This document shows, in pieces, positions 26,201-34,149 of a stretch of DNA of 64,000 nt. The notes beneath the pieces are model-generated. The model was not told where the DNA came from and did not search any database. It was given only the letters and a program-made list of their open reading frames with translations. The number at the start of each line of letters is the position of its first letter. The first letter of the stretch is position 1. The position numbers and the translations under genes are program-made. The stretch lies in NCBI RefSeq assembly GCF_900103125.1, contig NZ_FNJV01000013.1:62001-126000 (forward strand). Reading direction: 5' to 3'. The stretch comes from Mucilaginibacter sp. OK268 (lineage in GTDB: Bacteria; Bacteroidota; Bacteroidia; Sphingobacteriales; Sphingobacteriaceae).

Positions 26201-26643
26201 AGCGTTTCCGCTGGAGCTTTGGTGTAATACAAAGCTTCTGGAAAAACCGCGACGCGCTGTTTAACAAAAAATATAAGTTCTTCGGGATGGTGGGCATGCC
26301 TAACATTTTGATCTTCCAGATCATATTGCCCTTGTTTTCGCCACTGGCAGATCTGATGATGATATTCGCTCTTTTTGGTGCCAAACCCGAGAAAATGCTG
26401 TTCTACTATGTAGCCTTTGTTTTGATCGATTTTATTGTGGGCATCATCGCTTTCCGTATGGAAAAAGAGGATTACCGAAAGCTTATTTACATTATCCCAC
26501 AACGCTTTATGTGGCGCCAGTTGATGTATTACGTGTTGTTTAAATCTATCAGAAAAGCTTTAAAAGGTGAGCTTAGCGGCTGGGGAGTACTCAAACGTAC
26601 AGGCAACGTTAAGGTTGAGAAAGAAAAGGAAAATCAGGTTTAA
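23260..26643 (+). CDS. Three-domain glycan enzyme: GH18-like, NodB polysaccharide deacetylase, GT2 synthase
   Basis: The 1127-residue protein has an N-terminal membrane anchor (about 23-42), a GH18/YaaH-like barrel (about 95-430), a NodB deacetylase (about 485-670), a membrane span (about 705-735), a GT2 processive synthase domain (about 765-1000) and C-terminal spans. The deacetylase metal site is complete: TFDDGP (495-500), H548 and H552 in NHTFFHP, FRPPF and LLHD (648-651). The GT2 shows VDDGS, DAD (853-855), the ED pair in AEDCD and QRFRW (981-985). In the GH18-like part the key motif reads GINVDFNE, with Asn219 where the acid Glu is expected. A role in making and trimming a secreted beta-linked amino-sugar polymer, like PgaC plus PgaB, is likely. 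Confidence 0.9.
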   Translation: MSSNKQVFQADSPGRWNKFKWLSRVLLAVLIIGIIAVIVTIKSTYYPDLPNLNPAPKKMSKEELDQLKRSTKFKYFNIQKSEIEAMERTRRLHQLKHPNNKDRINAAFYLAWDPQAYNSLITNLGHLDMVVSEGFSIAPKVDTVITKIDTGLVNINKKFNKPVLIMLSNYVNYNNVSGGFDTKDVERIIKSKRLRTGFISSIINSLTKHKFQGINVDFNEIKDRNSKEYLTFLQELYKALHAKNFLVTQNVIADDEAYDLVKLQHYNDFLFVMAIDEHYDATNAGDLSNQHWVEQILDDVCSKVPSEKVILTFAAGGYDWPEKSVGHAIGYQQAISTAQEKQSKIIFDPLSANLHFTYLDQDSLDHTIYFTDAATNFNVIRMADDWATGGVALWRLGSEDPRLWSYFQKNLSIDSLRKTGIDLKKLTTVGLNNRVNVDYDGEGEVLDLITSPTTGQIDVKLDTSSYTITNQQYIKLPTKYVIRRYGYAPKKVVLTFDDGPDPDFTPRILDILKKENVPAAFFVVGSMAEKNMQLVRREYEEGYEIGNHTFFHPDISTISLDRVILELNSTRKLIESITGRSTILFRPPFNADAEPQTLAEVIPVAESRRQSYITIGESIDPWDWQPGVTADSIIARTIRQKDNGSMILLHDAGGDTREETVKALPEIIHFFKSHGYQFTTIADVLGKTKADLMPPIPNDPHTGILGPVYDVAVHGYYYVNWILIYIFLSAIFLAIGRIVLIGILAVRQHSENKKMVKARGDHFPLPPVSIIVPAYNEEVNAVATIQSLLKTEYSSFEIIFVDDGSKDKTFEVVSAAYEGNPLVKILTKPNGGKASALNFGITHAKNDYVVCIDADTQLKTDAIYHLMTYFTDEEIGAVAGTVKVGNETNIITRWQSIEYITAQNMDRRAFDLINSITVVPGAIGAFRKSAIFKAGGFTYDTLAEDCDLTMRILKQGYIVKNCADAIAYTEAPETVNMLLKQRFRWSFGVIQSFWKNRDALFNKKYKFFGMVGMPNILIFQIILPLFSPLADLMMIFALFGAKPEKMLFYYVAFVLIDFIVGIIAFRMEKEDYRKLIYIIPQRFMWRQLMYYVLFKSIRKALKGELSGWGVLKRTGNVKVEKEKENQV

Positions 26644-26668
26644 AAGGACCTCCAAAGCGTCATTGGGA

Positions 26669-26775
26669 AAAGCCCCCTCTAAACGGCGAAGCCCTCATGT
26701 TATAATCTCCCCAAAGGGGGAGATTATAACATGAGTGTTTAAAGCCCTCTCCTTTGGAGAGGGTTGGGTGAGGCT
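26669..26775. repeat. CCCCTC/GAGGGG element with a nested 19-bp hairpin
   Basis: The outer element opens GCCCCCTCTAAACGG and closes GAGAGGGTTGGGTGAGGC. Inside, CTCATGTTATAATCTCCCC (26694-26712) and its exact inverse (26717-26735) form a 19-bp stem with a 4-base loop. It lies 25 bases after the three-domain gene, where the hairpin could also end transcription. Confidence 0.75.
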
Positions 26776-26917
26776 CTTACTTTGCTCTTCGCAATGCCCC
26801 CTCTGTTAAAGTTATTACCGCTTTACGATTATACTAATAGCTAAAATACGATCATATGCCAATCGAGTGTATAGATATGCTCAATTCTGCCATTAAATAA
26901 GTTGAGAATTAAACGAT

Positions 26918-26951
26918 ATTGGTCGGTACCTATTTTTGACCAATGACCAAT
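26918..26951 (+). promoter_or_regulatory. Heptamer cluster over the fucosidase start, candidate operator
   Basis: ATTGGTC (26918-26924) is followed by its inverse GACCAAT at 26938-26944 and again directly at 26945-26951. The start codon (26943) lies within the second copy. A -7-like box TATTTTTG (26931-26938) lies between the arms, so a bound protein would block both the promoter and the start. Confidence 0.45.
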
Positions 26952-28853
26952 AAGATACCTGCAGTATGCCCTTCCTGGCTTTCATACCTGTTGATTTTAT
27001 GTTTCAGTATATCCGCGTTAACAACCGTAGCTCAGGATAAAGGCGATGAGGACAAAACCATGGCCAACACCGTTAAAACACGTGATCAAAAGGCTATTGA
27101 GGAAGCTATGCATGGCTGGTGGCCGGCATCGATGAAAACACGGGACGCCCGGATTGCCTGGTGGCGTGATGCCCGTTTTGGGATGTTTATACATTGGGGG
27201 ATATACTCATTACCTGCCGGGGAATGGGATGGCAAAAATACCGGCGGCTATGCCGAACACCTGATGCGTAAGGCTAAAATACCACGTTCAACCTACCTGG
27301 AACTGGCGCACCGGTTTAATCCTGTAAAATTTAACCCCGATAAATGGGTACAGGCAGCCAAATATGCAGGAATGCGATATCTGATCATTACGGCCAAGCA
27401 TCATGATGGTTTTGCCATGTACAATTCGCAGGTATCCGACTACAATGTGGTTAAACAAACCACCTGGAAACACGACCCTATGGTTGATCTGGCTGCAGCA
27501 TGCAAAAAATACGGCATTAAGTTCGGCTTTTATTATTCGCATGCTTTTGACTGGGAACATCCGGATGCGCCGGGTAACGATTGGGATTACCAAAACCCGG
27601 GAGGCGATCTGAATTTATTTGGCGGGCGCGACTGGTATGATCTGCACCCGGAGTTATTGCCTAAAGCGGTTAATTATGTCAATAAAAAGGCCATCCCGCA
27701 GATAAAAGAGCTCATCACCAAATATCATCCGGATATATTGTGGTTTGATACACCGCAAAAACTACCGCTATCAGAAAACATCCGTATCCTGAAGGCTATC
27801 CGTGAAACCGACCCTAACATTGTAGTGAACGGAAGACTGGTACGGGGAAACGGCAATTTACAGATGGGCGATTATAAAAACACCGGCGACCGCCCCGCAG
27901 AGTTTTTCCCGGCAAGTGGCGACTGGGAAGCTATACCTACTACCAATGAATCATATGGCTACTCAAAATTTGATAAAAGCCATAAACCTGTCGGCTTTTT
28001 TATCCGGTTATTAGCCAAAGCAGCATCGCGCGGAGGCAACCTGCTGATGAATATAGGTCCCATGGGCAATGGAGAATTTGCGCCTGAGGATACGGCCATT
28101 TTGCAGGGCATAGGCCGGTGGATGAGCAAAAACTCGGCAAGTATCTATCAAACTACCAAAACCCCTTTACCCTATCAAAGCTGGGGTGTATCAACAAGAA
28201 AAAACAACCTGCTCTATCTGCACGTATTTAACTGGCCCAAAAATGGCAAATTGATAGTAGGAGGCTTAAAAAGCAAGGTTAATAAAGTGTGGCTGCTGGC
28301 TGATAAAAAAGAGTTACAATTTACCCGGATCGATCCGCTTGATATAGCTATTCATTTACCTGTTCAAGCTCCTGATACCAGTAACACGGTTCTGTTAATG
28401 GAAACAACAGGGTCAATAGAAACAGATACTTTGCGCCTGTTAGCAAGTCGTGAAACAACCAATCGTCTATTGGCATTTGATGCACGGCTGGAAGGTAAAG
28501 GCTTTGGTTTTGGCGATGGAAAAACAAACAGCTACTACGTAGAAGGTTGGAAAAATACTCATCAATCTGTAAATTGGGACTTCAGACTAATTGAACCTGC
28601 TACTTATAAAATACTTTTAAAGTACGTAGCAGATAATGTTGATGACGGCACTTATGAGTTGAGTATTGGCACCCTTAAAGTAAAAGGCAGCATTGATGCC
28701 ATACCTAAAGGCGCACAGGTTAAAGAACAGGTATTGGGAACCGTTACGCTGGAACCGGGCGTACATAGCCTAACTATTGCACCGGTTGAAATAAAGAAAG
28801 CTGGCTTAATGAAGATATTAGAGGTGCGACTAATACCTGTAGGCTCAGAATAA
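26943..28853 (+). CDS. GH29 alpha-L-fucosidase, secreted
   Basis: The 636-residue protein has a signal peptide (hydrophobic 13-30, cleavage near VAQ) and a GH29 barrel starting WWRDARFGMFIHWGIYSLPAGEW. HHDGFAMY and KYGIKFGFYYSH are typical, and the nucleophile is probably Asp269 in PDILWFDTPQ. A C-terminal beta-sandwich (about 520-634) may bind carbohydrate or dock the enzyme. It releases terminal fucose from glycans outside the cytoplasm. No fucose permease or other fucose gene is nearby; the SusC/D pair is 4 kb away. It converges with ispF, only 15 bases apart. Confidence 0.93.
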   Translation: MTNKIPAVCPSWLSYLLILCFSISALTTVAQDKGDEDKTMANTVKTRDQKAIEEAMHGWWPASMKTRDARIAWWRDARFGMFIHWGIYSLPAGEWDGKNTGGYAEHLMRKAKIPRSTYLELAHRFNPVKFNPDKWVQAAKYAGMRYLIITAKHHDGFAMYNSQVSDYNVVKQTTWKHDPMVDLAAACKKYGIKFGFYYSHAFDWEHPDAPGNDWDYQNPGGDLNLFGGRDWYDLHPELLPKAVNYVNKKAIPQIKELITKYHPDILWFDTPQKLPLSENIRILKAIRETDPNIVVNGRLVRGNGNLQMGDYKNTGDRPAEFFPASGDWEAIPTTNESYGYSKFDKSHKPVGFFIRLLAKAASRGGNLLMNIGPMGNGEFAPEDTAILQGIGRWMSKNSASIYQTTKTPLPYQSWGVSTRKNNLLYLHVFNWPKNGKLIVGGLKSKVNKVWLLADKKELQFTRIDPLDIAIHLPVQAPDTSNTVLLMETTGSIETDTLRLLASRETTNRLLAFDARLEGKGFGFGDGKTNSYYVEGWKNTHQSVNWDFRLIEPATYKILLKYVADNVDDGTYELSIGTLKVKGSIDAIPKGAQVKEQVLGTVTLEPGVHSLTIAPVEIKKAGLMKILEVRLIPVGSE

Positions 28854-28868
28854 GGAAATACAACTATC

Positions 28869-29351
28869 TTAATCGCGCTCAATAAGGCAAACCGCATAGG
28901 CTACTACACCCTCTTCGCGGCCAATAAAGCCCATTTGTTCATTAGTGGTTGCTTTAATGGATATATCTTCCTCGCTGATAGACGCGGCTTCGGCTATATA
29001 GGTCTTCATGGCTGGTATATGCGGGTTTATCTTGGGGGCTTCAAGGCACACCATCGCATCAATATTGCCAATAGTAAAACCTTTTTCTTTGATCAGTACC
29101 ACCACATGCTGTAACAGTACCAGACTACTGATCCCTTTCCAGCGATTATCTGTATTGGAGAAATGAAATCCGATATCGCGCAAATTAGCTGCTCCCAGCA
29201 AGGCATCGCAAATAGCATGTAACAATACATCGGCATCTGAATGCCCATAAGCACCAGAATGATGCTCTAACTTTACACCGCCTAAAACAAATGGGTGCTG
29301 CTCTTTTAACTGATGTACATCAAACCCAAAACCTACTTTTATTTTACCCAT
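28869..29351 (-). CDS. ispF: 2-C-methyl-D-erythritol 2,4-cyclodiphosphate synthase IspF
   Basis: IspF catalyses the ring-closing step of the MEP isoprenoid pathway. The 160-residue length is exact for the family. GFGFDVHQL carries the metal-binding Asp and His, and YGHSDADVLLHAICDALLGA and DIGFHFSNTDNRWKG are conserved. It forms a trimer in the cytoplasm. The start overlaps the porV stop by one base, so the two genes are co-transcribed although their functions are unrelated. Confidence 0.97.
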   Translation of the reverse strand: MGKIKVGFGFDVHQLKEQHPFVLGGVKLEHHSGAYGHSDADVLLHAICDALLGAANLRDIGFHFSNTDNRWKGISSLVLLQHVVVLIKEKGFTIGNIDAMVCLEAPKINPHIPAMKTYIAEAASISEEDISIKATTNEQMGFIGREEGVVAYAVCLIERD

Positions 29352-30532
29352 TATCTTCTACCCACGTTTGATATACCACCAAAATTTGCCGACAAGGTAA
29401 AGCGCAACGTATTAGCCAAAGGGCTATTTTGCTGACTGGCCGCCAGGTATGAAAAATCGAAATTAAAGATATTATACTTCATACCTAAACCCAGGGTAAG
29501 GTAGTGCCTGTCGCCCTTATCCGGGTTTTCATAAAAATATCCGGCCCTAACCGCAAATTGATGGTTATACCAGTATTCAACACCCGGAGAGAAGCTAATC
29601 TCTTTCAACTCTTCACTAAAGCCACCCGGAGCATCACCAAATGACTGGAAGATACCGGCTGGTACAGATACATCATCATCATGTCCTTTGATGATATTTC
29701 CGTTTGCATCACGTATAGGAGGTGTAGGCACCAATAATTTATTAATATCAAAAGTGGCGGTCAGCTCATTGGTTTCATCAAGCTCCCAGGTATTGGCCAC
29801 ACCTAATTTTAAATTGGTGGGTAAAAAGTATTTCGGCCCCACATCACTGTAGCCTATTTTTGTACCGATGTTGGAGATATGCGCGCCAAAGGCAAAAAGA
29901 TTTGCACTGCCATACGGTTTTTTGTAGAATAATGACACATCTGCAGCAATCGCGTTACCTGGTTTGTTAACCTGTCCCGATCCCTGCGCAAAAGATATAC
30001 TTGATATGCTTGAGCGTATATACCGCAGCGTTAATCCTAAGGAGAGATTCTCTCCAAATTTACGGGCAAATGAACCATCTATCGAAAACTCATTAGGGGT
30101 GTAAGTACCCTGATCATTTGACTGATCGTCAGTTAATTGTACCGAGCCGTAATTAAAATAGCGCATAGACGCTCCTATGGTATTACGGTCATTTAATTTA
30201 TGGGCATAGCTCAGATATGAAAGGCTGATATCGGGTACCAGGTGTCGTAACCAGGGGCTATAAGATAATGAAAGCGCATCATTGCTCTCCAGAAATGCGA
30301 GTTTAGACGGGTTCCAGAAATTCGCGTTAACATCTGGCGAGATAGCAACACCAGCATCACCCATTGCCCCTGAGCGCGAATCCGGAGATATATTTAAAAA
30401 AGGTACCTGAACAGGTATTGCCCTGATACTGCTACCATCAGTACTTGTGCCTACTGGGGTTTGTGCAATAACCGAAACTGGTAGCAGAAAGAGCACGGAA
30501 TAAACAAAATAGCGAAAGGTAGACAACTTCAT
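29351..30532 (-). CDS. porV: Type IX secretion outer-membrane protein PorV (LptO)
   Basis: PorV is a FadL-like outer-membrane barrel that collects type IX cargo from the translocon and delivers it to the PorU sortase. The 393-residue protein has a signal peptide (LFLLPVSVIAQ), the early motif VPFLNISPDSRSGAMGDAGVAISPDVNANFWNPSKLAF typical of PorV, and alternating beta strands to an aromatic-rich end (LRFTLSANFGG). It is divergently transcribed from gldJ. porU, which neighbours these genes in Flavobacterium, is not here. Confidence 0.93.
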   Translation of the reverse strand: MKLSTFRYFVYSVLFLLPVSVIAQTPVGTSTDGSSIRAIPVQVPFLNISPDSRSGAMGDAGVAISPDVNANFWNPSKLAFLESNDALSLSYSPWLRHLVPDISLSYLSYAHKLNDRNTIGASMRYFNYGSVQLTDDQSNDQGTYTPNEFSIDGSFARKFGENLSLGLTLRYIRSSISSISFAQGSGQVNKPGNAIAADVSLFYKKPYGSANLFAFGAHISNIGTKIGYSDVGPKYFLPTNLKLGVANTWELDETNELTATFDINKLLVPTPPIRDANGNIIKGHDDDVSVPAGIFQSFGDAPGGFSEELKEISFSPGVEYWYNHQFAVRAGYFYENPDKGDRHYLTLGLGMKYNIFNFDFSYLAASQQNSPLANTLRFTLSANFGGISNVGRR

Positions 30533-30773
30533 TGGGTGAATTTAGCTTTAATAATTTAATTCATATACAGGTACGCCCAAAATTTTACTCAGCATTTTTT
30601 AAGAACTATTGCAATAATTGCTCAATCAAAAAAAGCAAACTGGTGCAACTAATTTCAACAAATTTTCGTTCAAATGTCTGATAATAGTTTGAATTATTTT
30701 GAATAATGGTTTATGCGCAGTAGCATTATACCCATTTTTTTCTAAATTTACCTTATAATATAACCGTAAAAAT

Positions 30774-32438
30774 ATGAAAATACTTTTTACTAAAACTGCT
30801 TTCGTGCTGTTGGCTGTAAGTGCCGTGGTAAGCAGCTGCAGTAAACAACACGAAACTTCGCAAAAAACCGGGATCACTTATAACGACAAAAACAATGGTG
30901 GTTATGTACGATTCAGGCAAACCCATCCCTCACCAGGGCCCGGTTTGGTGCCCATTGAAGGTGGTACTTTTGTGATGGGTGGCAGTGCAGACCAGGATGT
31001 TGCTTACGACTATAATAATGTAAAACGCAGGGTAACCGTTCCTTCATTTTATATGGATGAAACCGAAGTATCCAATCAGGATTGGCTTGATTATCTGCAC
31101 TGGACGGCTATTACTTTTCCAAATGACAGGGAGTTATATTACGATGCTTTGCCCGATACTTTGGTATGGCGTAAACCATTATCATACAATGAGCCTTACG
31201 TAGATAACTATTTGCGTCACCCAGCGTTTCAGGATTACCCTGTAGTGGGCGTAACCTGGGATCAGGCGCAGGACTATTGCCAATGGCGTACCGACCGTAC
31301 CAATGAGAATATCTTACGCGAGTCGGGCCGTATGGTAGCCTGGAAAGATTTGAATGGTGGCAAAAATGGACAATCAGCTGCATCAGCAGAACCTTACAAT
31401 AACGACATGTACCTTAACGGTCAGCAAAGAGGACCTGGTTTTGACGGAAAGAAAATGATGCCAGACCTGAGTCCGAACGCGCCGGCAGGTGCAGGCAAAG
31501 GTGGTAAACCCGTAAGGCCCGTACGGATGGAAGATGGTATACTGAAACAAGGCTACCGCCTGCCATCAGAGGCCGAATGGGAATACGCTGCACTGGCTTT
31601 GGCAGGCAATACCCAATTTGAAAATATCGACGACGGTAAAATGTATCCATGGAATGGCCTGGGTGTACGCTCTGCCAAGAGTAAAACCCGGGGTTTAATA
31701 ATGGCCAACTTTAAACGCGGTGCCGGTGATAATGCTGGTGTTGGAGGTTACCTGAATGATAAGGCGGATATCACCGCGCCGGTACGTTCATATGCACCAA
31801 ACGATTTTGGTTTGTATAACATGGCTGGTAATGTAAACGAATGGGTTGCCGATACTTACCGCCAAACCTCATTTGAAGAGTTTGATGACTTTAACCCGTT
31901 CCGTGGTAACGAATACACCAATAAACGTTTAGCCGACCCATCAAAAGGCCTTTACGCCAAAGATAAATACGGTCGCCCGATCAAAGATCCGGCAAAAGCC
32001 AACAGAAAATTAAAATACAGTGAGCTTTTAGCCTTACAAGGTCAACGCCCGGATTCAATCAATGCAACAACAGCTGCCCCGGCAGCTAATGGCAGCGTGG
32101 CTGCTGCTAATGCTGCAAGTGCGAATGCACAATTAGCTGTCCGCAATTCGGGTAAAGCATTTAATCCCGATTTGAGGGGCGATAAAGACACCGTTAACCT
32201 GTCCTTGTACGGAAATACTACGCTTGTTAACAACCGTTCAAAAGTTTACAAGGGAGGTTCCTGGAACGATATGGCTTATTGGTTAAATCCGGCCAGCCGC
32301 CGTTTTATGGATCAGGATGAGGCCAGTGCCGAAGTTGGTTTCCGCTGCGCGATGACCTTGGTTGGCGCACCTGAAATCTACCCTACCGGCAAACCTCATT
32401 ATGGGGTTAAAAAAGCTAAAACTTTCAAGTCGAGATAA
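30774..32438 (+). CDS. gldJ: Gliding-motility / type IX secretion lipoprotein GldJ
   Basis: GldJ is an outer-membrane lipoprotein needed for gliding and stable type IX secretion in flavobacteria. The 554-residue protein has a lipoprotein signal (LAVSAVVSSC, Cys22) and an FGE-sulfatase-like fold: VPIEGGTFVMGGS, FYMDETEVSNQDWLDYL, PVVGVTWDQAQDYC, YRLPSEAEWEYAA, NMAGNVNEWVAD and YKGGSWNDM to VGFRCAMTL. A long low-complexity Ala insert (about 425-460) lies before the final strand. GldK is the nearest paralogue; the length and the porV neighbour favour GldJ. A strong terminator follows. Whether the host glides is not shown by this. Confidence 0.88.
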   Translation: MKILFTKTAFVLLAVSAVVSSCSKQHETSQKTGITYNDKNNGGYVRFRQTHPSPGPGLVPIEGGTFVMGGSADQDVAYDYNNVKRRVTVPSFYMDETEVSNQDWLDYLHWTAITFPNDRELYYDALPDTLVWRKPLSYNEPYVDNYLRHPAFQDYPVVGVTWDQAQDYCQWRTDRTNENILRESGRMVAWKDLNGGKNGQSAASAEPYNNDMYLNGQQRGPGFDGKKMMPDLSPNAPAGAGKGGKPVRPVRMEDGILKQGYRLPSEAEWEYAALALAGNTQFENIDDGKMYPWNGLGVRSAKSKTRGLIMANFKRGAGDNAGVGGYLNDKADITAPVRSYAPNDFGLYNMAGNVNEWVADTYRQTSFEEFDDFNPFRGNEYTNKRLADPSKGLYAKDKYGRPIKDPAKANRKLKYSELLALQGQRPDSINATTAAPAANGSVAAANAASANAQLAVRNSGKAFNPDLRGDKDTVNLSLYGNTTLVNNRSKVYKGGSWNDMAYWLNPASRRFMDQDEASAEVGFRCAMTLVGAPEIYPTGKPHYGVKKAKTFKSR

Positions 32439-32460
32439 CACAAGATCATTATAATCCTAA

Positions 32461-32499
32461 ACAGAAGATGCCGTTCAATAACTGAACGGCATCTTCTGT
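32461..32499 (+). terminator. Terminator after gldJ
   Basis: ACAGAAGATGCCGTTCA pairs perfectly over 17 bases with TGAACGGCATCTTCTGT around ATAAC. T-poor sequence follows on the plus strand, so release may be weaker than the stem suggests. Confidence 0.8.
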
Positions 32500-32700
32500 T
32501 TATAACTACATTTACGGGCATCGGCCTTTAAGCATATTGTCCCATTTGTGAAGAAGCCGGTAGTCCTGAATTCATAACATTATAATAAACCACTATCTCT
32601 ATAATAAAAGATTATTGGGCGGTCTATAATCTGCTTGCTTTTATTTTTCTGTTCGTAAGCCAGATATGGTAACCTGATAAAACTCTCTCTTTAACTAATA

Positions 32701-32734
32701 AAAAAACCGGCCTTATGATAGGCCGGTTTTTTTA
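32701..32734. terminator. Terminator after susD, bidirectional
   Basis: AAAAAACCGGCC pairs with GGCCGGTTTTTT around TTATGATA. It lies 24 bases past the susD stop on the minus strand and has U runs on both sides. The rest of the 32439-32757 gap shows nothing else. Confidence 0.9.
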
Positions 32735-32757
32735 TTTTGTTTTATAAATCAGGTTAA

Positions 32758-34131
32758 TTAATAACCATCATTTTGTTTCAGGTTCTTGTTAGCGTTTATT
32801 TCTAACAAGGGTATAGGGAATACCAACCTTGGAGAGGTATAAGGCAAAGCACCTACATTTTGTTTCAAACGCTTGGCATCATGCAAAAAGAAACCACCTT
32901 CAAAAGCCAGCTCTAATCGCCTTTCTTTCAAGATCTGATCAAGGGTAACAGAAGTTAGCGCGGTTAGACCTGCCCGGGCTCTGATCACGTTGATATCCTC
33001 AACAGGTGTTGCACCTGTTGATGTGCCCAGACGGAAGTTTGCTTCGGCCCGTATCAAGTATAACTCAGCCAGGCGTATTACGCGTACATTGCCGTATAAA
33101 TTATCAAATTTATCAACCTGTAATGAACCACCGGAATCCTCGTTGTAAACAGCAAGCCGTCCGTCTCCTTCTTCAAATTCATCCAGGAAGGTTGACCTAA
33201 CTGAAATATCACCACGGCCTGCATAATCAGACGAAGCGTAAAAGGTATTCAGGTCATTTACGCCTTGCTGAGCGGTTACCTGTATGGCAAAAATATCTTC
33301 TGTTGTATTATCAACATGAACCGCATTTTGGTTAGGAAAAGGAAATTCATCGGCATAGTTGGCAACCAAACTGTATGCCCCACTGCTAATAACTTTTGTA
33401 GCTTCTGTAACGGCTTTTGCATATTGTCCCTGTTGTAAATATATTCTGGCAAGTATGGCTGATGCAGCATAAGTATTGGCGTAAAAAGAAGTTGAAGTAG
33501 TCAGTTTTGTTTCAGCATCCGTAAGATCGGCTATAGCCTGGGCGTATACCTGCGCTACAGTTGACCGTGATGGATAAGAGTCAGTCCCGATAACTGTTGT
33601 TGGTTTCAATACTATCGGCACCGCTAAATTAACATTAGGATCGCCATCATTCCATGATTTACCAAATAAGCGGGCCATATCAAAATACATTAATCCGCGC
33701 AAAAATTTGGCTTGCCCTTCGTATGAGTTTTTATTGGCTGCGGTTGCCTTATCCAGGTTAGCCAATACATAATTAGCCTGATTATTTACCCGGTAAGCAT
33801 CCAACCAATAATTATCAACATAACCGTTGTTTATAGTTACTCGCTGGTTTACCATTTCGGTAAGATCCTGAAAAGTCCCACTCCATTTAACTACGCTTTG
33901 GCTTGCCATCAGGTCGGGCATTAAAAAAACATCGCCCCCATAAATATATGATAACCCAGCCCGGTTATATGCACCTATCAGGTTACTTTGTACATCTTTA
34001 TCGGTTGTGATAGCATCGGTAGCATCTATCTGGTCATGTGGTTTTAAGTCTAATTGTTTTTTACAAGCGGTTAATGCTGTTATGGCGCTAACAACCGTAA
34101 TGATTTTTATATATGATCTAAGTTTTTTCAT
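32758..34131 (-). CDS. SusD/RagB-type glycan-binding lipoprotein
   Basis: SusD-like proteins cap the SusC barrel and capture the ligand at the cell surface. The 457-residue protein has a lipoprotein signal (VVSAITALTAC, Cys23), a RagB/SusD N-terminal domain with TPR-like helices (LRGLMYFDMARLFGKSW, SAILARIYLQQGQYAKAVTEA), and the family ending RRLELAFEGGFFLHDAKRLKQN and PIPLLEINANKNLKQNDGY. It lies 18 bases after susC, in an operon. The ligand is unknown, and no glycosidase, sulfatase or regulator is next to the pair. The nearest is the fucosidase at 27-29 kb. Confidence 0.95.
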   Translation of the reverse strand: MKKLRSYIKIITVVSAITALTACKKQLDLKPHDQIDATDAITTDKDVQSNLIGAYNRAGLSYIYGGDVFLMPDLMASQSVVKWSGTFQDLTEMVNQRVTINNGYVDNYWLDAYRVNNQANYVLANLDKATAANKNSYEGQAKFLRGLMYFDMARLFGKSWNDGDPNVNLAVPIVLKPTTVIGTDSYPSRSTVAQVYAQAIADLTDAETKLTTSTSFYANTYAASAILARIYLQQGQYAKAVTEATKVISSGAYSLVANYADEFPFPNQNAVHVDNTTEDIFAIQVTAQQGVNDLNTFYASSDYAGRGDISVRSTFLDEFEEGDGRLAVYNEDSGGSLQVDKFDNLYGNVRVIRLAELYLIRAEANFRLGTSTGATPVEDINVIRARAGLTALTSVTLDQILKERRLELAFEGGFFLHDAKRLKQNVGALPYTSPRLVFPIPLLEINANKNLKQNDGY

Positions 34132-34149
34132 CTCTACAATTATTAAATA

